DNA from: CAVWXT01 sp963759115
GTDB taxonomy: Bacteria; Planctomycetota; Planctomycetia; Pirellulales; Thermoguttaceae
Assembly (NCBI GenBank): GCA_963759115.1
Contig: CAVWXT010000005.1
Location: 2,356,001 to 2,420,000 of the forward strand
Reading direction: 5' to 3'
Length of the DNA stretch: 64,000 bases
Positions 50,317-58,830 of the stretch are shown here, one piece after another. The notes beneath the pieces were generated by a model. The model was not told the origin of the DNA. It did no database searches and saw only the letters and a list, made by a program, of their open reading frames with translations. Position 1 is the first letter of the stretch. Every line of letters starts with the position of its first letter. A program made the translations under genes and the position numbers.

Positions 50317-50736
50317 CTATTCCCCCTTGCCTGAGTCTTGCAGATGATACTGGACCACGATGGCCACGGATCGGGTCGTAACGAAGATAATCGTGCCGCC
50401 AAACACGATTGAGGGGAGGACGTGAACGGGAATCATTTCCTGTCCGCCGAAGAAAAAAACGCTCCATAGGCTCATGACACCCAACGTGAAGGCCAGCCAG
50501 AAGACGGAGTAGCCTGCGATAAGGGCGTTCCGGCTGATCTGTGTGTCGCGTTCATCCCAGACCACCGCTTGCCGTCGCTTTCGGTAGAGCAACGGCTGAA
50601 GGCCGCCCAGGCCGAGCAAGCCGAACGTCCCCGCCGCCGGGACCGGCCCGACGAAGACCGCGGCAACGGCGTATGCCAGCGTCGTTCCCGCAAGGAGAAT
50701 CAGCCAGTAAAGCCCTTCTTTGTAGAGTGGAGACAT
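50317..50736 (-). CDS. DUF2178-like membrane protein
   Basis: The 139-residue protein (ATG 50736, MSPLYKEGLYWLILLAGTTL) has four membrane segments in two pairs with a cytoplasmic RKRRQAVVWDERDTQISRNA loop between. That loop and the pairing with a small XRE regulator fit the DUF2178 family. An AAAGGTG lies near the start. It is the first gene of the two-gene operon. Function unknown. Confidence 0.75.
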   Translation of the reverse strand: MSPLYKEGLYWLILLAGTTLAYAVAAVFVGPVPAAGTFGLLGLGGLQPLLYRKRRQAVVWDERDTQISRNALIAGYSVFWLAFTLGVMSLWSVFFFGGQEMIPVHVLPSIVFGGTIIFVTTRSVAIVVQYHLQDSGKGE

Positions 50737-50798
50737 CGCCTTGCACCTTTCTGACACCTGCGAGTGTCGACATGGAAAATGTAATCTGTACATGACAG

Positions 50799-50827
50799 AT
50801 AGTATTGTGTAGAGTACACTATGTCAA
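50799..50827 (-). promoter_or_regulatory. Promoter and candidate operator of the DUF2178-XRE operon
   Basis: On the minus strand the -35 is TTGACA (50822-50827) and the -10 is TACTAT (50799-50804), 17 bases apart. A dyad GTGTA-GAG-TACAC (50807-50819) occupies the spacer and would allow the XRE protein to block RNA polymerase. Confidence 0.75.
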
Positions 50828-51047
50828 GTAAGAGTTACCTTATTTCTACAAGATTCATCGCGATATCGCTGGGCGTCGCCGCCTTTGGAGCACGCAAAGG
50901 GGTGCATTTTCGCTATTGCAGCCGGTCCCACACGCCGCAACAATGCCGCCTCAAGGCTTGGCAGGCGCTGAAGCTACTCGTTAGTGTGTACTGCTCTTGC
51001 CCAATATGGTGTACCGTCTTGGATCGATTTGACACGGATCGGGCCGT
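50828..51047. other. Divergent region between the XRE operon and the pseudokinase
   Basis: No gene. The upstream part belongs to the minus-strand promoter; no plus-strand promoter can be named. Confidence 0.35.
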
Positions 51048-53525
51048 ATGCTAGAGCTACCGCCGCCACAATTGGTTGAGATGCTCGAACGCCTCGGCTT
51101 GGCCTCGGCCGCGCAGGTGGCGCGGATGGGGCGCCGCGTGCGGCGGTTGGCCAGGGATTTGCCGCAGTTCGAGTCGGTTTGGGTCGATGCCCTGGCTCAG
51201 GCCCGCATTCTCACGCCCTATCAGGCTGCCGAACTGAACGCCGGGCGGGGACAGTCGCTGCGAGTCGGACCGTACGTGCTCTGCGAACGGTTGCCGCATC
51301 CGCACTACGTCGCAACGTATCGCGCACGACAAGTCGATTCGCGGGAGATCGTGCGGCTGGCGATCATCGACAACGTCGGCCCGCGCGCCGGGGAAATTCT
51401 TCAACAGTTGGAGTCGCTCGTAGGGTGCGTGAAACGCACCAGCGAAGACCACGACTATCACGGTGCGTTTCACGCACCCTACCAACTGGCCCCGATCAGC
51501 CGCGTCGGCGCTGACGGCGACCGCATCTTCGCCGCCGCACCGTGGACCGAGGGCCGAACGGCTGCCCAGTGGATGATCCATCACGGAAGGTTCCCGGCGG
51601 ACGTCGTGCTGGAAATCGCCCGTGCCATGTTGGCCGGCCTACTGGAGTTGGAGAAGATCGGCGTTTGCCACGGCGACGTGAGCACGTCGAGCCTGATTCT
51701 GACCGACACGGGGGGCGTGGCGCTTTCGATGCCCGGTCTGCGGGGCATTCTGCGGCCGGAAGAGGGCTACGCCCACGCCGACCTGCTGCCCGAGGCCTAC
51801 GACAGCCTGGCCCCGGAACGGATCTCGGCGGGCACGCCGCCGAACGTGCGGAGCGACATCTACGCATGCGGTTGCGTGTGGTGGCACTTGCTTTGCGGAC
51901 GGCCGCCGCTTCTAGGCGGAAGCAGCCTGGCGAAACTTCGTGCGGCCCAAGCAGCCGAGATTTGCGACGTGCGGCGTCACGCGCCCGACATGCCTGCTCC
52001 GCTGGCGGCAGCGATTTCCGCGTGTCTGGAGCGCGAGCCAAACCGCCGGCCGGAATCGATGGCCCGACTTGCCTCCGTGCTCGGTTCGCCCACTCGCAAC
52101 GGGAAGGAGGCGTTGGCGGATTGCCTCGCCCAGGCCGGCCGCAATACGGTTCGCTGGACAACCACGGTGCGGTCGATTCGCAAGTCCCGCCGGACGCCGT
52201 TCTGGCTGGCGGGCGCGGCGTGTTGCCTCGTGGCGGCCATCGCGATTATCTGGCCCATTTGGCACGGCAGCGCTCGTCCCTCGGCAGCAGCCAGTCCGCA
52301 GTTGGCAGCCAAGCATCCAGGGGGCAGGGTCCCGGGTTCAGAGGTCCCGCATCGGAAATCGGGAACCAGCGGTCAGAGCGCCGACATCCCTCGTCCGCCG
52401 TCCCCAAACCGCGATCCCTCGCCGCCGGTGGTTCAGGCCGCCTATCAACAGACCGAAACCAGGCTGCAAGACCTCGTGCTCGCGGCCGAACGACCGCAAC
52501 TGCTTGCGTCGCTCGACTTGCGCCCCGGCCAGTGTGTGCGCGGGCCAACCGGCAAGCGGGCCACGGCGGTCGTTCCCCGCAGTGGGCTGGTGATCGACAA
52601 AGAAGGCGTCCGTTTCGAGAACATCGACTTCGTGGGAAGCCCGACCGCCGCGCAAAACGAGGCCGGCGCCACAGAGAGCGCGCTCGTGCAGTTGTACGTC
52701 AGCCGGGCGGAATTCCGCGGCTGCTCGTTCCAAGGCGGGGCCGCGGTAACCGGGCGGGCGGAAAGAGGGCATCTCGCCACGTTCGCCCCGGCTGCCATCC
52801 GCTGGGTGCATCCGGCCGGCGCCGACGATGCGGACATCTCGCTGCCCAGTGGCCGCCTCCAATTGGCCGATTGTGTGTTTTACCGCGTTTGCGCAGGGGT
52901 GGACTGCCGCACGGCGGGCGCACGAGCCATCGAATTGGGCAACACGCTGCACCTCGACGCCGGGCCGCTGGTGCGTTTGGACCACTGGCCACGGTTGGAC
53001 GAGCCGGTGTCGATTGCCTTGTCGCAAGTCACCTTGCGGGGCGGCGGGCCGCTGCTAGACCTCCCGGCGCCGCACGTCGAAGAACAACCGGGCGAGATCG
53101 CTATTCTGTCGATTGCCTGCGCGTTCGTGCCCGAGACCGGAGAACCATTGGTGCGTTTCCGCGGATCGGCGCCGACCGGGCGGTTGTTAGCCGGCGTGCG
53201 ATGGACCGGGCAGGGCTCGCTGGTGGCTCCCCGCGTGCCGGTCTTCGCCTGGCGCGAGCCGGACGGCCGTCAGCAGACCGCCGACGAATCCGCGCTTTCC
53301 ATTGCCGGGTTGGTGCGGAGCGAAGTGGCATTTGCCGGCAGGTCGTCTGGCGACCCGGCGGCCAGCCGGCTGGTCCGGTGGCAGGCCCCCCTACAGTCCC
53401 CCAACCCCCCCGGCATTGATCCCGCGCCGCTGCCGAACGTGCAATCCGGCAGCGCGCACCGGAGCGACCGCCCGCAGGACCGGTTGCCGGCCCATGCTGC
53501 GGGCAGGGCATTTCGTGCGGACTGA
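51048..53525 (+). CDS. Pseudokinase-type transmembrane protein with beta-rich C-terminal domain, carrying a 21-codon palindromic insert
   Basis: The 825-residue protein starts MLELPPPQLVEMLERLGL. The kinase-like part (about residues 80-330) lacks the VAIK lysine (REIVRLAII), replaces HRD by HGDVSTSSLIL and has no DFG, so it is probably inactive. The lobe markers LAPERISAG and SDIYACGCVWWHLLCG remain. A membrane helix (WLAGAACCLVAAIAIIWPI) precedes a linker and a C-terminal domain that begins RLQDLVLAAERPQLLASL, similar in layout to the kinase at 7981. A 63-bp palindrome is translated in frame at 51420-51482. The frame is otherwise whole. A regulatory or scaffold role is likely. Confidence 0.82.
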   Translation: MLELPPPQLVEMLERLGLASAAQVARMGRRVRRLARDLPQFESVWVDALAQARILTPYQAAELNAGRGQSLRVGPYVLCERLPHPHYVATYRARQVDSREIVRLAIIDNVGPRAGEILQQLESLVGCVKRTSEDHDYHGAFHAPYQLAPISRVGADGDRIFAAAPWTEGRTAAQWMIHHGRFPADVVLEIARAMLAGLLELEKIGVCHGDVSTSSLILTDTGGVALSMPGLRGILRPEEGYAHADLLPEAYDSLAPERISAGTPPNVRSDIYACGCVWWHLLCGRPPLLGGSSLAKLRAAQAAEICDVRRHAPDMPAPLAAAISACLEREPNRRPESMARLASVLGSPTRNGKEALADCLAQAGRNTVRWTTTVRSIRKSRRTPFWLAGAACCLVAAIAIIWPIWHGSARPSAAASPQLAAKHPGGRVPGSEVPHRKSGTSGQSADIPRPPSPNRDPSPPVVQAAYQQTETRLQDLVLAAERPQLLASLDLRPGQCVRGPTGKRATAVVPRSGLVIDKEGVRFENIDFVGSPTAAQNEAGATESALVQLYVSRAEFRGCSFQGGAAVTGRAERGHLATFAPAAIRWVHPAGADDADISLPSGRLQLADCVFYRVCAGVDCRTAGARAIELGNTLHLDAGPLVRLDHWPRLDEPVSIALSQVTLRGGGPLLDLPAPHVEEQPGEIAILSIACAFVPETGEPLVRFRGSAPTGRLLAGVRWTGQGSLVAPRVPVFAWREPDGRQQTADESALSIAGLVRSEVAFAGRSSGDPAASRLVRWQAPLQSPNPPGIDPAPLPNVQSGSAHRSDRPQDRLPAHAAGRAFRAD
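51420..51482. repeat. 63-bp palindromic element in the pseudokinase gene
   Basis: GTAGGGTGCGTGAAACGCACC and its complement frame a 63-bp sequence, exactly 21 sense codons in frame (VGCVKRTSEDHDYHGAFHAP then Y). A relative lies between genes at 33470-33527. Confidence 0.9.
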
Positions 53526-53526
53526 A

Positions 53527-53650
53527 CCAGGGCCGGTCAGTTATTCACTGTGGGAGGCGACTCCTGTCGCCGATTTTCGGTCGTTTTCAGGCAATCGGCG
53601 ACAGGAGTCGCCTCCTACAGCCGGATTTAGGGAAACCGATCGGTCCGTGG
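53527..53650. repeat. GGCGACT-hairpin MITE after the pseudokinase gene
   Basis: CCAGGGCCGGTCAGTTATTC begins one base after the stop codon; an imperfect inverted partner ends at 53650. The centre is GGAGGCGACTCCTGTCGCC with its complement. The same family as 57133-57255. Confidence 0.8.
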
Positions 53651-53815
53651 ACTGATCCTGCGGATTTGACAAATCCCACCCGCGCCATAAGCTTTTTGTG
53701 GGGACTCCCCCAATCACGCGCATTTCACCGCATGCGAAATCTCGAGGGACGAGCAGCGCCGGTTGACTTCTCTCCAATTTCAGTGCGGTTGCTTCATATT
53801 CAGGAGATTACTGCC

Positions 53816-53992
53816 ATGCGGCCTTTAGCGAGATTTCTCCGAGACGAAGAGGCAGCTACCGCGGTTGAGTATGCCGTCATGCTGGCCCTGATCATCATGG
53901 CGGTGCTGGGAGCAATTGGCTCCGTGGGCAGCAAGACCGGCGGACTATGGGCCGGAATTGTCAATAGCATGGATGCGTCGATTACGCCGTAG
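53816..53992 (+). CDS. Flp/Fap-type pilin
   Basis: The 58-residue type IVb pilin subunit has a basic leader (MRPLARFLRDEEAATAVEYA), the conserved AVEYAVMLALIIMAVLGAI hydrophobic helix and a short C-terminus. ATG 53816 has AGGAGA eight bases upstream. No tad assembly genes are in the window, so it is an isolated pilin gene. It overlaps the convergent Nudix gene by 11 bases. Confidence 0.88.
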   Translation: MRPLARFLRDEEAATAVEYAVMLALIIMAVLGAIGSVGSKTGGLWAGIVNSMDASITP

Positions 53993-54503
53993 CACGAAAC
54001 GCGCTGTAGTACAGCAGAGCGACCAACGTCTTGGCATCGCTGATCTCGCCCCGCCGGGCCATCTCCAGGGCCTTTTTCCACGTACATTCCAGGGGCTGAA
54101 TGTCTTCGCCGGCCTCCAAAGCCATCGGCCCGGGCTGCAATGAACCGGCCAGGAACAAGTGCATCCGCTCGTCGAGGATGCCGGGCGACATGCAGAACGT
54201 GATGAGGTGCTCGATGCGGCCCGCGCGGTAGCCGGTCTCCTCGGCCAGCTCGCGCAGGGCAGCCTCGGCCGGATCTTCACCCGGTTCCAGGGTGCCGGCC
54301 GGCAATTCGATCAACGTCTGCCCCACCGCCACGCGGAAGTTTCGCACGAAACACACCCCACCGTCGTCCAGCAACGGCAAGATCACGACGGCGCCAGGGT
54401 GCCGCACGACTTCGCGGACGTGCCGGCTGCCGTCGGGCATGACTTGGATGGCCCGCTCGATCCGGAATCGGCGGCCCTCGAAGAGAATTTCGGGGTTGCT
54501 CAT
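53982..54503 (-). CDS. NUDIX hydrolase, ADP-ribose pyrophosphatase type
   Basis: The 173-residue protein (ATG 54503, MSNPEILFEGRRFRIE) has the Nudix box GTLEPGEDPAEAALRELAEETGY and the flanking ARYRGA-type beta sheet (VVRHPGAVVILPLL, FVRNFRVAVGQTLIELPA). It should cleave ADP-ribose or a similar nucleoside diphosphate compound to two monophosphates. The frame is intact. It converges on the pilin gene with an 11-base overlap. Confidence 0.88.
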   Translation of the reverse strand: MSNPEILFEGRRFRIERAIQVMPDGSRHVREVVRHPGAVVILPLLDDGGVCFVRNFRVAVGQTLIELPAGTLEPGEDPAEAALRELAEETGYRAGRIEHLITFCMSPGILDERMHLFLAGSLQPGPMALEAGEDIQPLECTWKKALEMARRGEISDAKTLVALLYYSAFRATA

Positions 54504-54721
54504 GGCGTAGAACCTAGCAAGCCGGGGGGGAACCGTAAAGAGGCCGTATCGCCCGCGGCCCAATCGTCATGACCGGGCCAAATGTGCCACCGCAGAGCGG
54601 CGGCTGTGGTAATTATCCACCTCCCCACTGGCATTCCCCCCCACATAGCCTAAGGTTTATTCGGTGGCCACCGATGGTCTGCGGCGGCCCGCAGGACACG
54701 TCAAGCGCGGCGCGGGATGCC

Positions 54722-55507
54722 ATGCCGATCTCCCCAGAGTTGTTACTGTCGCCCAACGCCGACGAAACCACGAGCCGCAGGCACGGCAATGAGCTTGGCG
54801 GCGTCGGCACCGACCGGTTGAGCCCATTCAGTTCGCTCCTCGGCATCGATGGCGAAGTCGAGTCGTCTTGGCAGCAGCCTGATCTGTCGGCGGGGCTGGT
54901 CCAGGCGCTGACCTCCGTCATCGATGCCAAGGACCCGGGGACTTGTGGCCATAGCGACCGCGTCGCCCGCGTTGCCGTCCGCCTGGCTGTGGAACTTGGC
55001 TGCGACGTCAAGATGCTCGACACGCTGTATCTTGCCGGACTGCTGCACGACATTGGCAAGATCGGCGTCGACGACCGCGTGCTCCACAAGGCGGGGAGCC
55101 TGTCCGTCGAAGAATACGAACACGTCAAGCAGCACGTGGAAATCGGACATTACATCCTCCGCGATTTGGCCAAACTGGAGGACATCTTACCCGCGGTGCT
55201 GCACCATCACGAGGCGTGGAACGGCGGTGGCTACCCGTTGGGCCTCGGTCTGGACGACATCCCGCTGGCGGCCCGGATTGTGGCGGTAGCCGACGCCTTC
55301 GATGCCATGAGCAGCGACCGGCCTTATCGCTGTCGGCTGCCGGACAATCGGGTCGAACTGATTCTACGGGCGGGTGCGGGCCGACAATGGGATCCGGCGA
55401 TCATCGACGCCTTCTTCTGCGCCCGCGACGACATCCGGGAGATTTGCCGCGACGAGATGCGTGCGGTGGAAGTCGGCCGGACCGGTCCGAGATTGCGGGT
55501 TCTCTGA
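54722..55507 (+). CDS. HD-GYP domain phosphodiesterase
   Basis: The 261-residue protein from ATG 54722 (MPISPELLLSPNADETTS) carries an HD-GYP domain: HSDRVARVAVRLAVEL, LLHDIGKIGVDDRVLHKAG, HHEAWNGGGYPLGLG and RIVAVADAFDAMSSDRPYR. Such domains break down cyclic di-GMP. There is no receiver or sensor domain, and no membrane segment; the N-terminus is about 60 unassigned residues. An in-frame start at 54569 would add 51 residues. Confidence 0.88.
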   Translation: MPISPELLLSPNADETTSRRHGNELGGVGTDRLSPFSSLLGIDGEVESSWQQPDLSAGLVQALTSVIDAKDPGTCGHSDRVARVAVRLAVELGCDVKMLDTLYLAGLLHDIGKIGVDDRVLHKAGSLSVEEYEHVKQHVEIGHYILRDLAKLEDILPAVLHHHEAWNGGGYPLGLGLDDIPLAARIVAVADAFDAMSSDRPYRCRLPDNRVELILRAGAGRQWDPAIIDAFFCARDDIREICRDEMRAVEVGRTGPRLRVL

Positions 55508-55603
55508 GGCCAGAGGGCAGGGACGGGGAGTGGACGGCACGCGGCTCCACAAATTGTGGATTTACCGCTTGCGGTTTCGTCCCGCGCCCGTAGAATCATC
55601 GCC

Positions 55604-57109
55604 ATGAGTTCTGACCCATCCCCTCCTCGGCGTGTTGCCGTGATCGGCGGCGGAATTGCCGGCTTGGCCGCTGCGCATCGGTTGGTGGAACTCGATCCCA
55701 ACTGCCAGGTCGCACTGTTCGAGGCCGGACCGCGGCTGGGCGGCGTGATCGGCACCGTCCATGACGAGGGGTTCCAGGTCGAGCAGAGCGCCGACAACTT
55801 CATCACCACGATTCCCTGGGGCGTGGATCTCTGCAAGCGGCTGGGGCTGGGCGATCAGCTCGTGCAGACCAACCCGGCCTACCGGCGGACGTTGGTCGTG
55901 CGCCGCGGGCGTTTGCACCCGCTGCCGGACGGCTTTCTGATGATGGCCCCCACACAGCTCTGGCCGCTGGCCGTCACCCCGATCCTCAGCCCGCTAGGCA
56001 AACTCCGGGCGGCGCTGGAATATTTCATCCCGCCGCGGGCGGATGAGGGTGACGAGAGCATGGCCGGGTTCGTCCGCCGCCGGCTGGGACGCGAGGTCTT
56101 CGACCGGCTGGTCGAGCCGCTGGTGGGCGCCGTCTACGCGGCCGACATGGAAAAGCTCAGCGTGTTGGCCACGCTCTCCCGCTTTCGAGAGATGGAGCGC
56201 CAGTACGGCAGCCTGATCCGCGCCATGCGCCACCAGATGAAGAACCGGCCGAAGGGCGCGTCGGAGAGCGGTGCGCGATACAGCATGTTCGTGACGCTGC
56301 GCGACGGGCTGAGCAGCCTCGTCGAGGCCCTTGCCGCGCGGTTGCCGGCGGGCGCCGTGCGGCTGGGCACGCCCGTCACTCGAATCGAACGCGCGGGCCA
56401 GCAGTGGTGGGTGAGAACGGCAGGGAAGGATGAATGCGGAATGATGAATGATGAATGCACGACGACCGAAACGGCCGTTATGACTGAACATCAAGCCGAT
56501 CATTCATCATTCATCACTCATCATTCATCATTTGATGCACTGGTTCTGGCCGCGCCGTCGCCCGTCGCCGCTGGACTGCTGCAACCGCTTGACGCGTCCT
56601 TGGCGGCCGACTTGGCTTCCATTGTCCACTCCGGCACGGCCATCGTTTCGCTCGGCTACGACGCCCAACAAATTGGCTACCCCATCAACGGCATGGGCGC
56701 CGTCGTGCCGGCGATCGAGCAGAGTCCCATCTTGGCGTGCAGCTTCAGCAGCCGGAAGTATCCCCATCGAGCGCCGGCGGGCAAAGAATTGTTGCGGGTG
56801 TTCGTGGGCGGGGCGCGGCGGCCGGGACTGGCCGAAATGGACGACAGCCGGTTGAAGCCGCTGGTCTTGGGCGAAGTGGCCCGGCTGCTGCGGATTCGCG
56901 GCGAGCCGTGCTACTGCAACATCGCGCATTGGCCCGGCACCATGCCCCAATACCACGTCGGCCACAAAGACTTGGTGGCGCGGATCGAGGCCCGCGCGGC
57001 CGCAATACCCCATCTGCAATTGGCAGGCAACGCCTATCACGGCGTGGGCCTGCCCGATTGCATCCACGGCGGCGAACTGGCGGCAGAACGGATTCTCGGG
57101 TCTGGTTGA
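55604..57109 (+). CDS. hemG: Protoporphyrinogen oxidase, with an in-frame repeat insert
   Basis: This FAD enzyme oxidises protoporphyrinogen IX in haem synthesis. The 501-residue protein (ATG 55604, MSSDPSPPRRVAVIGGGIAG) has the dinucleotide motif VAVIGGGIAGLAAAHRL, the segment GFQVEQSADNFIT, and a C-terminus LQLAGNAYHGVGLPDCIHGG typical of HemY. A stretch of about 35 residues (DECGMMNDECTTTETAVM and onward) does not belong to the family and is encoded by a palindromic repeat at 56428-56533. The frame continues on both sides, so the protein may tolerate it in a loop before FDALVLAAPSPVA. The gene is followed by a MITE. Confidence 0.88.
   Translation: MSSDPSPPRRVAVIGGGIAGLAAAHRLVELDPNCQVALFEAGPRLGGVIGTVHDEGFQVEQSADNFITTIPWGVDLCKRLGLGDQLVQTNPAYRRTLVVRRGRLHPLPDGFLMMAPTQLWPLAVTPILSPLGKLRAALEYFIPPRADEGDESMAGFVRRRLGREVFDRLVEPLVGAVYAADMEKLSVLATLSRFREMERQYGSLIRAMRHQMKNRPKGASESGARYSMFVTLRDGLSSLVEALAARLPAGAVRLGTPVTRIERAGQQWWVRTAGKDECGMMNDECTTTETAVMTEHQADHSSFITHHSSFDALVLAAPSPVAAGLLQPLDASLAADLASIVHSGTAIVSLGYDAQQIGYPINGMGAVVPAIEQSPILACSFSSRKYPHRAPAGKELLRVFVGGARRPGLAEMDDSRLKPLVLGEVARLLRIRGEPCYCNIAHWPGTMPQYHVGHKDLVARIEARAAAIPHLQLAGNAYHGVGLPDCIHGGELAAERILGSG
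56428..56533. repeat. ATGATGAATG-type palindromic repeat in the hemG gene
   Basis: AATGATGAATGATGAATGC on one side and CATTCATCATTCATC on the other are inverted; the interior is unique. It is read in frame without stops. Confidence 0.8.
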
Positions 57110-57132
57110 CGTAGCGGGGCGTGGCGTCTCTG

Positions 57133-57255
57133 CCAGGGCCGATCAGTTTTCCCAAATCCGGCTGTAGGAGGCGACTCCAGTCGCCGATTTCCGGTTGTTT
57201 TCAAGGAATCGGCGACAGGAGTCGCCTCCCACAGTGAATAACTGATCGGCCCTGG
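57133..57255. repeat. GGCGACT-hairpin MITE after hemG
   Basis: CCAGGGCCGATCAGTT and AACTGATCGGCCCTGG are perfect 16-bp ends. GGAGGCGACTCCAGTCGCC and a partner fill the centre. It lies 23 bases after the hemG stop. Confidence 0.85.
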
Positions 57256-57326
57256 CGTCTCTGCCGCGATCCTTGACAGCATATCCGCGATGCTCTAGCT
57301 TGAGTTCGCGGGAAGGAGACATCCGC

Positions 57327-57919
57327 ATGTCCGTCGTCTTGCAGCCGTTCTCGTGGGAAAGGATGATTGCCGCCGTGGAAGACGTTCGCCAACGGGCGTG
57401 TCGCGCCGCCGGTGCGCTGCAACGGGCGGAAATCCCGTGCGTTGTGGCCGGGGGCAACGCCGTGGCCGCGTGGGTCGTGCGCGTGGACCGGGAAGCGGTG
57501 CGAAATACCAAGGACGTGGACCTGCTGGTTCGGCGCCAGGACCTGCGCGAGTGATCGAAGTGCTTCGAGCGGTCGGATTCGTGTACCAGGAAGTGGCGGG
57601 TGTCGACATGTTCCTCGACGGTCCCCAAGGATCCGTGCGGAGCGCCATCCACGTGATTTTCGCCGGCGAAAAGGTGCGTCCGGATTATGTCCTGCCTGCT
57701 CCCGAGGTCGGCGAGTCGGAAGCGGGGCCGGACTTCCGCGTTCTTACGCTCGACGCCCTGGTGCGAATGAAACTGACTTCATTTCGATTGAAGGACAAGG
57801 TTCATTTGCTGGATCTGTTGGACGTGGGACTGATCGACCAGGGTTGGTGCGGGCGGCTGCCTCAGGAGCTTGCCGTCCGGCTGACCGAGATGATCGACCA
57901 GCGGGCGCGGGAGGCGTGA
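57327..57919 (+). CDS. Nucleotidyltransferase-like protein (one frameshift)
   Basis: The protein of about 197 residues (ATG 57327, MSVVLQPFSWERMIAAVEDV) has GGAAGGAGA before the start. It has CVVAGGNAVAAWVVRVDREA and NTKDVDLLVRR, the GG...D.D motif of a minimal nucleotidyltransferase domain, then after one missing base near 57548 the segment RVIEVLRAVGFVYQEVAGVDMFLD. The C-terminus is VRMKLTSFRLKDKVHLLDLLDVGLID. Similar proteins occur as single genes or with toxin-like partners (AbiEii/MNT-type); none is beside it. Function uncertain. Confidence 0.68.
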
Positions 57920-58019
57920 GAGGTTGTGAATTTTTCCAGAAACATCCCTGTAGGAGGCGACTCCAGTCGCCGATTGTGCGGCGCAACACTGAAAATTCGG
58001 CGACTGGAGTCGCCTCCTA
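57920..58019. repeat. GGCGACT-hairpin repeat, copy B (intron target)
   Basis: Nearly identical to 47021-47121. TTGTGAATTT (57924-57933) has its inverted partner AAATTCACAA at 58810-58819, beyond the intron, so the intron sits inside one MITE. Confidence 0.88.
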
Positions 58020-58805
58020 GTGCGCTTGTGAGTGTATCGAATCAGCAAGGTGCAAGTCCTTGTCGAAATTGGGTTTGAACTTCGTAACCGAAAGTAACTG
58101 CGTCCTCGTGAGAGGGGGTGGAGAGCAACTGAAGGTGAACGGCTGGTCCGCAGGATGACGAACTCGATTCGGCCGGTTGTCGTGGCGAGCCTGCTAGGAA
58201 AAGGCGAAGCCCAAGTGACGCTGTGGTCCTCGCAAGGGATGCGGTCGGCAGACCGCGCGGTAAGCTCCGGGGGGAAACCAAACCAAGCCCCAGAGGCGGC
58301 AACAGGTGGTTGGAGGCGGAACGGTCGGAAGGTTTGATACATGAAGCAAGGAGACCTGGGCGGGTACAAGGACGAAGTTCATTGTCCCTGATAAGGATAC
58401 GAAGAATCGACCGCCCAGGAGTCAGAGCGTCCATACGAGCGAGGAAGCGGGGCAATGCCCGTCGAGCAAAGGGACGCAGGAAAGGGGATGAAACATGACG
58501 CACGGCCAAAACCACACCGTACCGCGAGTGTCGGCAACGACTAGCCACGACGGACTGCGTCAGGCACACGTAACTTGGCTCAGATTGGCCGCACCGTCGA
58601 TGTTGCATGTTGGTGGCCTTCCCGTGAAGGTCAGGGCCTTTCGCTTCTGCCGATCCCGAGAAGGAACCTTGTTTCCTTCCCGCGCTCGGTTCACCAATCC
58701 TCTACGAGGTAACACCACTAACCGGAGAGCCGGATGCGGGAAATCCGCCAGTCCGGTTCGGAGGGAGGGGAGGCCGGGAACTTAACCGGCCTTCCCTACC
58801 CCTAT
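58020..58805 (+). ncRNA. Group II intron without ORF, copy B
   Basis: The 786-base RNA begins GTGCGCTTG and has the same domain V (around 58727-58760) and domain VI as copy A, ending CCCCTAT at 58805. It differs from copy A by a few base changes and single-base indels, for example TTCATTG against TTCAATG and one G fewer before AGGCCGGG. No maturase frame is present. Confidence 0.88.
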
Positions 58806-58830
58806 CAATAAATTCACAAGCTCTGAGCGG

